Origin: Streptomyces longispororuber
GTDB lineage: Bacteria; Actinomycetota; Actinomycetes; Streptomycetales; Streptomycetaceae
DNA length: 64,000 bases
Direction: 5' to 3'
Assembly: GCF_024448165.1 (NCBI RefSeq)
Contig: NZ_JAMOLN010000011.1
Span: forward strand, 21,823-85,822
The notes under the pieces are model-generated. The model saw only the letters and a program-made list of their open reading frames with translations, was not told the origin of the DNA and did not search any database. Below are positions 26,070 through 38,404 of this stretch, piece after piece (positions within the stretch are counted from its first letter, which is position 1; every line of letters begins with the position of its first letter). Made by a program: the position numbers and the translations under genes.

Positions 26070-27596
26070 GTGACTTCGCCTGCCACCACGGACTCCGCTC
26101 CGCCCCAGCTCAGCGCGGGGCCGCGCCCCGCACCGGGCCCGGCCGCCGACGAGGGGCTCGCGCGGCGGCTCCGCGCGCTCGCCTGCACCGCGCCGCTGCA
26201 CGACCTGGACGTGCGCAAGGCCAACCTCGCGGGCGAGTACTCGACGTACGGCATGGCGGAGGTGGCCCTCTCGGCGATCGACCTCGTCACCCTGAACATG
26301 GACTTCGACACGGGCGCCGACCACGAGCAGATAGTGGCTCGCCTGCTGCCCCGCATCGCCGCCCAGGCCCCGCAGCGGCCCGCCGCCGAGCATGAGCGCG
26401 TCGCCCGCTGGGTCCTGGAGAACCTGATCAACGTCGGCAGTGTCGACCGCGGATTCCGCGCCGTGTACGGCACGTTCGCGACGGACGGCTCGTACGTCCG
26501 CCGTGACTACGACTTCAAGTTGATCGAGGAGGTCCCCGGCTACGGGGGCAGCGTCTACCTCCGCACGACCGACGAGGCCGTCAATGTGCTCGTCGGCGCC
26601 CTGGACACCGACGTCACCAGCGCGCAGATCGCCGCCGAGGTGAAGCTCGAGGTGCTGATCAGCCGCGGCCGCCTCGCGGACGCCCAGCTCGCCGCCGAGC
26701 AGGCCAGGTACCGGACGGTGCAGTACTCGGAGACGCTGCGCAAGGCCCTCGACGCGACGCGGCGCAATGTGCGCGCCGTCGACTGGCTGGAGGCCGTGCC
26801 CGACATGATCGCGGAAGCCCTCGACCACGTCGCCGACCGCTACCGCCACGAGAACGCGATCCTGACGAACATCCGCAAGGCGCGCGACGAGTCCGAGGAC
26901 CCCGAGCAGAAGCGGCGTGCCGCCGAGCTGGTCGACATCGTGAAGGACTGCATCCGGCGCCACACGCAGCTCCAGTCGCGCCTGCTGGAGGCGGGCCCGC
27001 TGTTCCGCGCCGAGCAGGACCGGCAGGCCTTCGCCACGCCCTCCGCGCGCGCGGGCCTCGACCTGTACGGACAGCTGGTGGCGCCGCTCCTGCCGCTGCC
27101 GGTGGAGAGCGCGATCAAGGTGACGGACGCGTTCTTCGCACGCGGCACGGGCCTGCGGACACCGGTCTCCGTCCGCGTGGGCGACCTCGTCGACATACTG
27201 CTGACGCCGCCCCAGGAGCGGGAGCACCTCGGCATCGAGATGCCCGAGCCCGATCTGATCGCGACGCCGGACGACAGCCGGTTCAGCGAGCAGCAGCTCG
27301 CCGGCGCCAAGGAACTGCTCGACCTGCCGCCCGACGCGCCGCGCCGGCTCTCCGGACTGCTCGCGGAGGCCCGCGGCCGCGACGCCGAACTGCCGTACCT
27401 GGTCGCCCTGCTGGCGGTCCACGCGGCGAGCCCGGCGGTCGGCACGGCGTACCGGCAGGGCGAGGAGAAGCTGCTGTTCGCCGTCGACGACGGCACCGAG
27501 CTCGACGACCCGGAGTTCGGCGGCGCCGACCTCATCGTCGGCACGGCGCTGCTCGACGCGGCCGGGATGGCCGCCGACCGGACGGAGGCGGCCTGA
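26070..27596 (+). CDS. Kleisin-like subunit of an SMC complex (MukF/MksF/JetA-type, inferred)
   Basis: 508 residues from GTG 26070. First gene of a three-gene operon ending in a giant SMC-type ATPase. After a Pro/Ala-rich leader the protein is mostly helical. An N-terminal region near residues 30-150 is followed by a segment RTTDEAVNVLVGALDTDVTS near 175, similar in style to MukF/MksF-type proteins, then charged coiled-coil stretches (residues 190-330). I assign the kleisin role from order, size and helical content, not from a strong motif. Alternative: an accessory helical scaffold without kleisin function. Confidence 0.6.
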   Translation: MTSPATTDSAPPQLSAGPRPAPGPAADEGLARRLRALACTAPLHDLDVRKANLAGEYSTYGMAEVALSAIDLVTLNMDFDTGADHEQIVARLLPRIAAQAPQRPAAEHERVARWVLENLINVGSVDRGFRAVYGTFATDGSYVRRDYDFKLIEEVPGYGGSVYLRTTDEAVNVLVGALDTDVTSAQIAAEVKLEVLISRGRLADAQLAAEQARYRTVQYSETLRKALDATRRNVRAVDWLEAVPDMIAEALDHVADRYRHENAILTNIRKARDESEDPEQKRRAAELVDIVKDCIRRHTQLQSRLLEAGPLFRAEQDRQAFATPSARAGLDLYGQLVAPLLPLPVESAIKVTDAFFARGTGLRTPVSVRVGDLVDILLTPPQEREHLGIEMPEPDLIATPDDSRFSEQQLAGAKELLDLPPDAPRRLSGLLAEARGRDAELPYLVALLAVHAASPAVGTAYRQGEEKLLFAVDDGTELDDPEFGGADLIVGTALLDAAGMAADRTEAA

Positions 27597-27645
27597 TGCC
27601 CGCCCGCCACCGGATGTACGTAGGAACGACCAAGGAGCACCGCCC

Positions 27646-28539
27646 GTGACCGAGCACCCCGAAGAGCACGCCGAGTGGGGCGAGCCCGAGGCGTCGGGCC
27701 AGGCCAGGGTCGCTGCCCCCGTCACCCCGGCCGACGCCGCCGACGCCGCGCGGCTCGTCGCCTTCGGCCTGCAGCCCAAGCTCCAGCCCTCCCGCGACCA
27801 GGAGTACGCCGAGCTGCTGCGCCGCTACCGCGAGGACCCGCCCTTCGCCCGCCTCGCCGACGCCGTCGCCACCGGACTCGGCCTCGTCGTCCTGGAGGTG
27901 TCCCCGCGCGCGGGGATGGCCGTGACCGCCGCCGAGGACTCCGTGTTCGCGGTCCGCATGGGCGACTACGCGCGCCGGACGGCCGCCGACTCCACCGACC
28001 GCTTCCTGCACGGCCTCGCGCACCTGTCCGTCGCCGCGCTCGCCTTCCCCCGCCCCGAGGACCTCGCCGACGACGGCTACATCGGCCGCGTCAGTGTGAA
28101 CGGGGTGGACGCGTTCGTCCGCCAGGCCTGCCGGAAGCTGGAGGAGCAGGCCGAGGAGCACGGCGAGAACACCGACCCGGCGACCGACGCACCGGGCCTG
28201 GAGGCGGCCTGGCGCATCTGGGCCCGGCGCAGCTCCACGGGAGCCACCAAGGACACCCGCAGGCTGGCCAGTTCGACGACCGGCATCGTCGGCAAGGCCG
28301 TCGCGTTCCTCACCGACTCCGGCTTCCTGCAGAGAACCGGCGACGACGGCGGCGGCACGTACCGCACCACCGCCCGCTACCAGTTGCAGGTGCGCGACAT
28401 GGCCGGCACCGCGGCCATGGCCGAGCTGCTCGACCTGGGCGTCGTGCCCGTCACCGACGGCACCGCGACCCTGGCGCCGCCGATGGACGAGGACGCGGGC
28501 GAGCTCGTCGCCGACGCGGGCCTGCCGTTCCACTCGTAG
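27646..28539 (+). CDS. MukE/MksE-like winged-helix subunit (inferred)
   Basis: 297 residues from GTG 27646, after AAGGAG. Acidic and soluble. RYREDPPFARLADAVATGLGLVV near residue 60 and the C-terminal block GKAVAFLTDSGFLQRTGDDG plus GTYRTTARYQLQVRDMAG read as winged-helix modules. This is the size and position of MukE, MksE or JetB, which bridge kleisin and SMC heads. The gap to the first gene is 49 bases and to the SMC gene 52, so one transcript is expected. The assignment depends on context. Confidence 0.55.
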   Translation: MTEHPEEHAEWGEPEASGQARVAAPVTPADAADAARLVAFGLQPKLQPSRDQEYAELLRRYREDPPFARLADAVATGLGLVVLEVSPRAGMAVTAAEDSVFAVRMGDYARRTAADSTDRFLHGLAHLSVAALAFPRPEDLADDGYIGRVSVNGVDAFVRQACRKLEEQAEEHGENTDPATDAPGLEAAWRIWARRSSTGATKDTRRLASSTTGIVGKAVAFLTDSGFLQRTGDDGGGTYRTTARYQLQVRDMAGTAAMAELLDLGVVPVTDGTATLAPPMDEDAGELVADAGLPFHS

Positions 28540-28591
28540 CGCCCGCCGCCCGCAGAAGCCTCACCTTCCGTACCTACCACGAGAGTCCGCC

Positions 28592-31500
28592 ATGTACGAG
28601 CTGTCCCGGGTTCGCCTCTTCTCGATCGGTCCCGCCGGTGCGCGCTACGCCGACACCGTGCTCGACCTGCGGGGCGTCGGCGCGCCCGTGCCCGACCCCG
28701 CGCCGACCCAGGCGGAGTTCTTCGAGGACGAGCCGGTCGGCCCGCCGCGCCGCCCGGCCCCGGCCGGCGTGCTCTTCCTGGAGAACGGCGGCGGCAAGTC
28801 GGTCCTGCTCAAGCTGATCTTCTCGGTGATGCTGCCCGGCCACCGGAACACGCTGGGCGGGGCCAGCTCCGGCGTGCTGCGCAAGTTCCTGCTCGCCGAC
28901 GACTGCGGACACGTCGCCCTGGAGTGGCAGCACACCCTCACCGGCGAGTGCGTCGTCGTCGGCAAGGTCAGCGAGTGGCGGGGGCGGCAGGTCTCGAACG
29001 ACCCGAAGAAGTTCGCCGAGGCCTGGTACTCCTTCCGGCCGGGCCCCGGCATGAGCCTCGACTCGCTGCCCGTCGCCGAGTCGACGGCCGTGCGGCCCGC
29101 CGTCGAGGGCGCCTCCGGCGCGCAGGGGCGGCGGCGCACCATGAAGGGCTTCCGCGACGCGCTGACCGAGGCGGGCAAGGCGTACCCGCACCTCGAGGTG
29201 AACTGGGAGGAGATCCACGACCGGTGGAACGAGCACCTCGGTGACCTGGGCCTCGACCCCGAACTCTTCCGCTACCAGCGGGAGATGAACGCGGACGAGG
29301 GCGAGGCCGCCGGCCTCTTCGCCGTGAAGAAGGACTCCGACTTCACCGACCTGCTGCTGCGGGCGGTCACCGACACCCGCGACACGGACGGCCTCGCCGA
29401 CCTGGTCAGCGGGTTCGGGAACAAGCTGGGACGGCGCGCCGAGCTGATCGCCGAGCGCGACTTCACCGCCGGCTCCGTCGATCTGCTGACCCGCATCGTC
29501 GAGGCGGCCGACACCCGCTCCCGCGCGCGCGACATCCACACCGCCGCCGAGCGCCGCACGCGCACCCTGGCCCGGCGCCTGTCCGCGCGGGCCGGTGTGG
29601 AGCGCGGCCGCGCCGGGGACCTCGCCGAGCAGGTCACGGCCGCCGCCCACACCGTCACCGAGGCCGAGTCCGCGCGCGAGCGCAGCTCCCTCATCGCCGC
29701 CGAACTCGCCTACCGGCACGCCTCGTTGGCGCTCGCCGGAGCCGAGAAGGCCGCTGCCGCGCAGAAGCGCGAGCTGGCCGACGCCCGCACCCTGCACTCC
29801 GCCTGGCAGGCCGCCGAGGCCGTGCTGCGCCACCGCGCCGCCGCCGACCGCTCCGCGCGCGTGGCCGTCGCCATCCGCGAGGCCGAGCGCGACGCCGCCC
29901 CCGCCCTCGCCGCCCGCGCCAAGGCCGCCTCCGACCTCGTCCGCGCCCTGCACAGCGCCGCCGAGAAGGCCGAGGCCCACGCGAACGACGAGGAGGAGCG
30001 CTCCGCCGTCCTCCAGGAAGCCGGCGAGACCGCCCACCGCGACGCGACGGCCGCCGCCACCGAGACCCAGCGCGCCCGCAGCGAACTCGGCCACCTGCGC
30101 CAGCGCCTCACCGAGGTCGAGCAGGAGACCGCCGAGGCCGTCCGCGCGGGCTGGCTCGACGACAGCGCGCCCGACGCCGACCCTGCCCGCGCCGCGCTCG
30201 CCGCGTCCGACGCCGAGAAGACGACCGTCGCCGCCTGGGACACCGCCCGGGACGCCGCCCGCCGGGCGACCGAGCACGCGCGCGAGGCCGCGGCGACGGA
30301 GGCCCGCGCCGAGCTGACCGCCGCCCGCGCCGCCGACGCCGCGAGCGCCGCCGAGCACGCCCACGAGGCGGAGGAGCGGGCCGCCGCGTCCCTCGCCGCC
30401 GAGGAGCGCCTCGCCGAACTGCTCGGCGTGAGCGGCCCGTCGGGCGGGCCGGCGAGCGCCGGATTCCCCGGCGCCGTCCGCGCGCGGACCGCGTCCGCCG
30501 ACGCACCGCTGACCGCCGAGGACGTGGACCGCGCCGCCGACGACCTCAAGACCCTCCTCGACGACTCCGTCGCCTCCGCCGAGCGGCAGCTGTTCGAGCT
30601 GCGCACGGCCGCCGCCGACGACTCCCGCATCCTCGGCGCCCTCGGCGACGGCGGCCTGCTGCCGCCGGGCCCGGACGTCCTGGCCACGGTCGAGTTCCTC
30701 GGCGAGCACGGCGTCCCCGCCCTGCCCGGCTGGCGCTACCTCGCGCAGTCCGTCGACCCGGCCGACCACGCGCGCGTGCTCGCGGCCCGGCCCGAGCTGG
30801 TCGACGGCGTCATCATCACCGACCCGGCCTCCCACGTCCGGGCCCGCGACGTGCTCGCCGGCGCGGCGCTGCTGCCCCGCTCCGCCGTCGCCGTCGGCAC
30901 CGCCGCCGCCCTGCTCGCGCCCACCCCGGCCGAGAACGCGTCGGACGAGGCGGTCTTCCTCGTCCCGCCGAACCCGGCGATGCACGACGAGCACGCCGCC
31001 GACGAGGAGCGCCAGGCCCTGCGCAGCCGCGCCGCGCAGCGCGACGAGGACATCAGGGCGCTCGCCGGCCGCCTCGCCAAGGACCGCGAGCTCGCGGCGC
31101 GCCTGACCTCCTGGCGCTCCGGCTGCCCGGCCGGCCGCCTCGCCGAACTCGCCAGCGCCGCGCACGAGGCCCGTACGTTCGCGGAGGAGACGGAGGCCGA
31201 GCTCGCCGAGGCCCGCACCGTGCGCGCCGAGGCCGACGAGGCCGCCGCGGAGGCGTCCCGGGTGCGGGACGAGCGGCAGGAGGCGGCGCAGAAGGCACGA
31301 CGCGCCGCCGACGCGCTCGCCGGCCTCGCCTACCGGCTGCGCGAGCGCTCCGCCTGGCAGGCGAAGGTCCGTGAACTCGCCGACGAGGCCGTCGAGTTCG
31401 AGGCCCGCGCCCAGTCCTGCCTGGACCACGCACGCGCCGCCGACGAGGACCGCCGCGCCGCCCAGCGCTCCGCGGACGACGCCCACCGCACCGCCCGCAC

Positions 31501-33232
31501 GCTGCGTGCCGAGCGCGCCGAGATCGCCGGCGCCCCCGACGATGTTCCCGTGGGCCCGGAGTTCGAGGCCCCCAAGGCGTCGCTGCCCGCGCTGCGTGAG
31601 GCGTACCGGGCCGCGTCCCAGGTGTACGAGAAGGTCGGTGTCGGCGCCGACCTGCGGGCCGAGCAGGCGCGCGCCGAGAGCGACGAGAGCGCCGCGCTCG
31701 CCGAGCTGAACCGGCTGACGAACAAGGTGCGCACCCGCGCCGCCACGCTCCTGGAGTCGCCCGAGGGCTCCGACGGCCCGTCCCGGCAGGCCGCCGCGGC
31801 CCGCGCCGAGGAGCACGTCCAGCTCCTGGAGACCCGCGCCTCCACCGCCAGCGAGCAGCTCGGCCGGCTGCGCGGCGAGGCCGAGCGGCACGCGCCCGAG
31901 GACGGCGAGGCCCACACCGAGCTGCCCGACGACCTCGCACCGCGCGACACCGAGCACGCGCAGTCGCTGCTGCGCACCGCCACCACCGAACTGGCCACGC
32001 GCACCGAGGCGTTGCAGACCGCCCGCGGCGCCCACGCCGAACTGCTCGCCGAGCACCGCACCGCGGAGGACGGCACCGGGGGCTTCGACGAGACGGCCGC
32101 GCTCCTGCGCGACCTGCTCCGCGACCACACCGCCGACACCGACGACCAGGACGAGCCGGAGCCGTACCCGGGCAGCCTGGAGGAGGCCCGCACGGCCGCC
32201 GCCGAGACCCGCCGCTCCCTGCGCGGCTGCGCCGCCGACCTGTCCGCCGCCGAGGCCGCGGTCCGCGAGGCGAGCGACATCCTCGTACGGCACGCGAACG
32301 CGACCCGGTACGAGCAGGTGCGTACCCCCGCGCGGCAGCAGATCCGCGAGCTGCCCGCGTCGGCGCTGCCCGAGCACGCGCAGAAGTGGGCGGACGCGTT
32401 CGCGCCCCGGCTCCGCGTCCTCACCGACGAGCTGGCGCAGCTGGAGCGCAACCGCGACTCGATCGTGGACCGTCTGCGCGGACTCGTCGAGTCCGCGCTC
32501 GCCACGCTGCGCTCCGCCCAGCGGCTCTCCCGGCTGCCCGAGGGACTCGGCGAGTGGTCGGGGCAGGAGTTCCTGCGGATCCGCTTCGAGGAGCCCGACC
32601 AGGCGACTCTCACCGAGCGGCTCGGCGAGGTCATCGACGAGGCGACCCGCTCCGCCGTGAAGAAGAACTCCGACCTGCGGCGCGACGGCATGTCCCTGCT
32701 GCTGCGCGGCGTCAGCGCCGCCCTGCAGCCCAAGGGCGTCGCCGTCGAGATCCTCAAGCCGGACGCGGTGCTGCGCGCCGAGCGGGTGCCGGTCGGGCAG
32801 ATGGGCGACGTGTTCTCCGGTGGCCAGCTGCTCACCGCCGCCATCGCGCTGTACTGCACGATGGCGGCGCTCCGTTCGAACGACCGGGGCCGCGACAAGC
32901 ACCGGCACGCGGGCACCCTGTTCCTCGACAACCCGATCGGCCGCGCCAACGCCACGTACCTGCTGGAGCTCCAGCGCGCCGTGTCCGACGCGCTGGGCGT
33001 CCAGCTCCTGTACACGACCGGGCTGTTCGACACGACGGCGCTCGCCGAGTTCCCGCTGGTGATCCGGCTGCGCAACGACGCGGACCTGCGGGCAGGACTG
33101 AAGTACATCAGCGTGGAGGAGCACCTGCGCCCGGGGCTGCCGCAGCAGGATCCGGAGGGGGAGACGGTGCACGGCGAGATCACCGCGACCCGGATGTACA
33201 AGCGGCCCGCGGAGCAGACGCAGGCGGGCTAG
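28592..33232 (+). CDS. Large SMC-type ATPase (MukB/MksB/JetC-like)
   Basis: 1546 residues. Head part: Walker A-like LENGGGKSVLLKL at residues 63-74. The ABC signature FSGGQ is at 1408-1412. The Walker B region GTLFLDNPIGRAN is at 1441-1453, with Asp1446 but Asn1447 where SMC proteins carry the catalytic Glu. Between the heads lie two long Ala/Glu/Arg coiled coils (about 320-640 and 800-1330) separated by a globular hinge-like domain near 650-800. Such proteins load onto DNA as dimers and extrude or trap loops. In Wadjet systems the same trio acts with a JetD nuclease; no such gene is present here. The stop overlaps the convergent Rieske gene by three bases. Confidence 0.85.
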   Translation: MYELSRVRLFSIGPAGARYADTVLDLRGVGAPVPDPAPTQAEFFEDEPVGPPRRPAPAGVLFLENGGGKSVLLKLIFSVMLPGHRNTLGGASSGVLRKFLLADDCGHVALEWQHTLTGECVVVGKVSEWRGRQVSNDPKKFAEAWYSFRPGPGMSLDSLPVAESTAVRPAVEGASGAQGRRRTMKGFRDALTEAGKAYPHLEVNWEEIHDRWNEHLGDLGLDPELFRYQREMNADEGEAAGLFAVKKDSDFTDLLLRAVTDTRDTDGLADLVSGFGNKLGRRAELIAERDFTAGSVDLLTRIVEAADTRSRARDIHTAAERRTRTLARRLSARAGVERGRAGDLAEQVTAAAHTVTEAESARERSSLIAAELAYRHASLALAGAEKAAAAQKRELADARTLHSAWQAAEAVLRHRAAADRSARVAVAIREAERDAAPALAARAKAASDLVRALHSAAEKAEAHANDEEERSAVLQEAGETAHRDATAAATETQRARSELGHLRQRLTEVEQETAEAVRAGWLDDSAPDADPARAALAASDAEKTTVAAWDTARDAARRATEHAREAAATEARAELTAARAADAASAAEHAHEAEERAAASLAAEERLAELLGVSGPSGGPASAGFPGAVRARTASADAPLTAEDVDRAADDLKTLLDDSVASAERQLFELRTAAADDSRILGALGDGGLLPPGPDVLATVEFLGEHGVPALPGWRYLAQSVDPADHARVLAARPELVDGVIITDPASHVRARDVLAGAALLPRSAVAVGTAAALLAPTPAENASDEAVFLVPPNPAMHDEHAADEERQALRSRAAQRDEDIRALAGRLAKDRELAARLTSWRSGCPAGRLAELASAAHEARTFAEETEAELAEARTVRAEADEAAAEASRVRDERQEAAQKARRAADALAGLAYRLRERSAWQAKVRELADEAVEFEARAQSCLDHARAADEDRRAAQRSADDAHRTARTLRAERAEIAGAPDDVPVGPEFEAPKASLPALREAYRAASQVYEKVGVGADLRAEQARAESDESAALAELNRLTNKVRTRAATLLESPEGSDGPSRQAAAARAEEHVQLLETRASTASEQLGRLRGEAERHAPEDGEAHTELPDDLAPRDTEHAQSLLRTATTELATRTEALQTARGAHAELLAEHRTAEDGTGGFDETAALLRDLLRDHTADTDDQDEPEPYPGSLEEARTAAAETRRSLRGCAADLSAAEAAVREASDILVRHANATRYEQVRTPARQQIRELPASALPEHAQKWADAFAPRLRVLTDELAQLERNRDSIVDRLRGLVESALATLRSAQRLSRLPEGLGEWSGQEFLRIRFEEPDQATLTERLGEVIDEATRSAVKKNSDLRRDGMSLLLRGVSAALQPKGVAVEILKPDAVLRAERVPVGQMGDVFSGGQLLTAAIALYCTMAALRSNDRGRDKHRHAGTLFLDNPIGRANATYLLELQRAVSDALGVQLLYTTGLFDTTALAEFPLVIRLRNDADLRAGLKYISVEEHLRPGLPQQDPEGETVHGEITATRMYKRPAEQTQAG

Positions 33233-34377
33233 GGCCGGGCGTCGTCGGTGGCGTCCACCTGTCGCAGCAGCCACGCGTGGAAGATCCCGATGTGGTGCTC
33301 GGTCGGCACGAGGACGCCGCCGTCGCGGTACGCCCGGGACGACATGGCGGGCTGGGTGCGCTCGCACGCGGCGAAGTCCTGGGCGTTGACCCGGTGGAAC
33401 AGCTCGACGGACTTCGACACGTCCGCGCCCGACGCCACGACGTCCGGCGCGTACAGCCAGTCGCACTCGACGACCGTGCGGTCCTCGGCCAGCGGGAACA
33501 TCCGGTGCAGGATCACGTGGTCGGGCACCAGGTTCACGAAGACCGTCGGCTTGACCGTGATCGCGTAGTAGCGGCGGTCGTGGTCGTCGCCGATCTCCGG
33601 GAGCCGCCCGAACCCCTCGCTCCCGTCGACGGTGAAGCCCTTCACCCCGTCGCCGAACTCGGCGCCGTGCCCGACGTAGTACTGGGCCGCGTAGCCGTCC
33701 GCGAACTCCGGGAGGACCTCGGTGAGTTCGGGGTGGATCGTCGCGCAGTGGTAGCACTCCATGAAGTTCTCGACGATCAGCTTCCAGTTCGCCTTCACGT
33801 CGTACGTGATGCGTCGGCCGAGGGCGAGCCCCTCGGTGCCGTACCGCTCGATGGCGGCCACGTCGCCGAGCCGTTCGACGGCCGCGCCGATCACCGTCTC
33901 CTCGAACGATGGCGGTGCGTCGGCGAGACACACCCACGCGTAGCCGAGCCACTCGCGCAGCGCGACGCTCACGAGGCCGTACGCGGACCGGTCGACGTCC
34001 GGCATCTTCACCAGGTTGGGCGCGGCGATCAGCCGGCCGTCGAGGTCGTACGTCCAGGCGTGGTACGGGCATTGGAGGCTGCGGCGGACCTGGCCCTGCG
34101 GCTCGGTGCACAGGCGGGCGCCGCGGTGGCGGCAGACGTTGAGGAACGCCCTGAGACCGCCGGTGCGGGTGCGGGTGACCAGCACGTTCTCGCGGCCGAC
34201 CTGCACGGTCCGGTAGGCGCCCGGCCGGTCGAGGTCGCCCGAGCGGACCGCGCAGAACCACATGCGCTCGAAGATCCGCTCCTGCTCGGTGCGGAAGAGT
34301 CCCGGATCGGTGTAGTGGCGGCCCGGGAGCGTGGCGATCAGGCTGGGGCCGGTCGGTGTCGTCGGCACGGGGGGCAT
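33229..34377 (-). CDS. Rieske non-heme iron oxygenase, betaine-demethylase type
   Basis: 382 residues from ATG 34377, after CAGGAGA. The Rieske [2Fe-2S] motif is C82-x-H84 and C103-x2-H106 (CRHRG ... CPYHAWTYDLDG). The mononuclear iron site is in NFMECYHCATIHPEL (His210, His215). The family includes GbcA (glycine betaine to dimethylglycine), stachydrine demethylase and choline monooxygenase-like proteins. It sits 20 bases downstream of a dimethylglycine oxidase-like gene. Electrons probably come from the Rieske ferredoxin and ferredoxin reductase encoded divergently at 38-39.6 kb. Glycine betaine is the best-supported substrate; another N-methylated betaine is possible. Confidence 0.87.
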   Translation of the reverse strand: MPPVPTTPTGPSLIATLPGRHYTDPGLFRTEQERIFERMWFCAVRSGDLDRPGAYRTVQVGRENVLVTRTRTGGLRAFLNVCRHRGARLCTEPQGQVRRSLQCPYHAWTYDLDGRLIAAPNLVKMPDVDRSAYGLVSVALREWLGYAWVCLADAPPSFEETVIGAAVERLGDVAAIERYGTEGLALGRRITYDVKANWKLIVENFMECYHCATIHPELTEVLPEFADGYAAQYYVGHGAEFGDGVKGFTVDGSEGFGRLPEIGDDHDRRYYAITVKPTVFVNLVPDHVILHRMFPLAEDRTVVECDWLYAPDVVASGADVSKSVELFHRVNAQDFAACERTQPAMSSRAYRDGGVLVPTEHHIGIFHAWLLRQVDATDDARP

Positions 34378-34397
34378 CGGCGGTCTCCTGAGGGGCG

Positions 34398-37046
<2,649 letters not shown>

Positions 37047-37874
37047 TCAGAGACCGTGCCCCATCCGCCGGGAGAGTTCCGCGGCGGCGGCCACGGTGCG
37101 CTTGGCGAGCGCGGGCAGGTTCTCCTCGGTGAGCCGGAAGACCGGCCCCGAGACGCTGATCGCCCCGATGACCCTGCCGTCGTGCGCCCTGGCCGGCGCG
37201 GCCACCGCGGCGAGCCCCAGCTCCAACTCCTCGACGGCCACGGCGAATCCCTGGTCCTCGACCGCCTCCAGCTCGGCCCGCAGCGCCGTCGTGCCGGTGA
37301 TCGTGTGCGCGGTGAACCGGGGCAGCGTGCGCGCGAGCAGCCCCTCCCGCAGCACCGGCGGGAGCTGCGCGAACAGCACCTTTCCGCTGGACGTGGCGTG
37401 CAGCGGGGTGCGCCGGCCCAGCCAGTTCTGCGCGGTGACCGAGGCGGCGCCGCGGGCCTGCATGATGTTGACCGCCATGTCCTCGTCGAGCACCGCGATG
37501 TTCACGGTCTCGCCCAGTTCGTCGGCGAGTTCGCGGCAGACCGGGCCGCCCTCCTGCGAGATGTCCAGGCGCACGGCCGCCGCCCCCGCGAGGCGGAGCA
37601 CCCCGGCTCCCAGGTAGTACTTGCCGCGGTCCTTGGACTGTCCGACCAGGCCCCGGTTCTCCAGCACGCCGAGCAGCCGGAACGCGGTCGACTTGTGCAC
37701 GCCCAACTCGTCGGCGATCTCGGTGACTCCGGCCTCTCCGTGCCGCGCGAGGCTCTCCAGGACGCTCACGGCGCGGTCCACGGACTGGACGGCGCCGCTG
37801 GTTCCCCTGGGCTGTTTCTCCGAGACCGGCGCATCCGGCGCATCCGGCTCAACCTGCGATTGCTTGCGGGTCAT
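37047..37874 (-). CDS. IclR-family transcriptional regulator
   Basis: 275 residues from ATG 37874. After a disordered leader, residues 27-90 form the winged helix (AVQSVDRAVSVLESLARHGEAG, LGVHKSTAFRLLGVLENRG). The effector domain follows (about 105-265), with the typical GRRTPLHATSSGKVLFA and ELELGLAAVAAP. It stands between the demethylase operon and the electron-transfer genes, so it probably controls both in response to a betaine or its product. TTGCGCAa/t boxes on both sides are its candidate sites. Confidence 0.95.
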   Translation of the reverse strand: MTRKQSQVEPDAPDAPVSEKQPRGTSGAVQSVDRAVSVLESLARHGEAGVTEIADELGVHKSTAFRLLGVLENRGLVGQSKDRGKYYLGAGVLRLAGAAAVRLDISQEGGPVCRELADELGETVNIAVLDEDMAVNIMQARGAASVTAQNWLGRRTPLHATSSGKVLFAQLPPVLREGLLARTLPRFTAHTITGTTALRAELEAVEDQGFAVAVEELELGLAAVAAPARAHDGRVIGAISVSGPVFRLTEENLPALAKRTVAAAAELSRRMGHGL

Positions 37875-37970
37875 AGCTCAACTCTCATCACCTGACGGCC
37901 CGTTGCCGGGTCGCATCTTCGAGAAGCCCTTGACGCGTGCGGGCGCCCGACCGGATTCTGTTGCGCATAG

Positions 37971-37978
37971 CGCTCCCT
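37971..37978. promoter_or_regulatory. Third candidate IclR half-site
   Basis: TTGCGCAT, preceded by TG like the site at 36901. It lies 57 bases before the Rieske ferredoxin start and 97 bases before the iclR start, between the divergent genes. Confidence 0.4.
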
Positions 37979-38034
37979 CATGCGCCATGTGAAACATCAT
38001 GTTACCGAAGAGTCCTGGACCGAGAGGGGGGCCC

Positions 38035-38355
38035 GTGATTCCCGTCTGCCGCCTCGAAGACCTCCCCGTGGGCGAATCCGTCCGCATCGACACCGTCCCG
38101 CCCATCGCCGTGTTCCGCACGGAGGGTGAGCTGTACGCCATCGACGACACCTGCACCCACCAGGACGCCTCGCTGTCCGAGGGGTGGTTGGAGGGCTGTC
38201 TGGTCGAATGCCCGCTCCACGAGGCTTCATTCGATCTCCGTACCGGGCAGCCCACCTGCCTGCCCGCCCGCCGCCCCGTGCGCACGCACCGGGTGACCGT
38301 CGACGACGGAGTGATCCACGTCCACCCGGCCGCGTCGGCCGACAGCGCGGCGTAG
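38035..38355 (+). CDS. Rieske-type [2Fe-2S] ferredoxin
   Basis: 106 residues from GTG 38035, with GAGAGGGGG just upstream; the frame is open to 37999 but without a ribosome site. Rieske ligands are C40-x-H42 and C59-x2-H62 (CTHQDASL ... CPLHEASFD). Soluble, same type as HcaC/MocE ferredoxins. It probably carries electrons from the reductase encoded next to the Rieske oxygenase at 33.2 kb. The reductase gene starts 49 bases after its stop. Confidence 0.92.
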   Translation: MIPVCRLEDLPVGESVRIDTVPPIAVFRTEGELYAIDDTCTHQDASLSEGWLEGCLVECPLHEASFDLRTGQPTCLPARRPVRTHRVTVDDGVIHVHPAASADSAA

Positions 38356-38404
38356 ACCGCCTGCTGCCTGCCGGGCCCACCCGTCAACAGAAGGGCACTG
38401 CCTC

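Noticed and set aside
28574..34261. 1895-codon minus-strand frame opposite the SMC gene
   Set aside because: Shadow of the SMC coding strand; composition is Gly/Val/Ala-rich without motifs, except for its last part, which belongs to no start.
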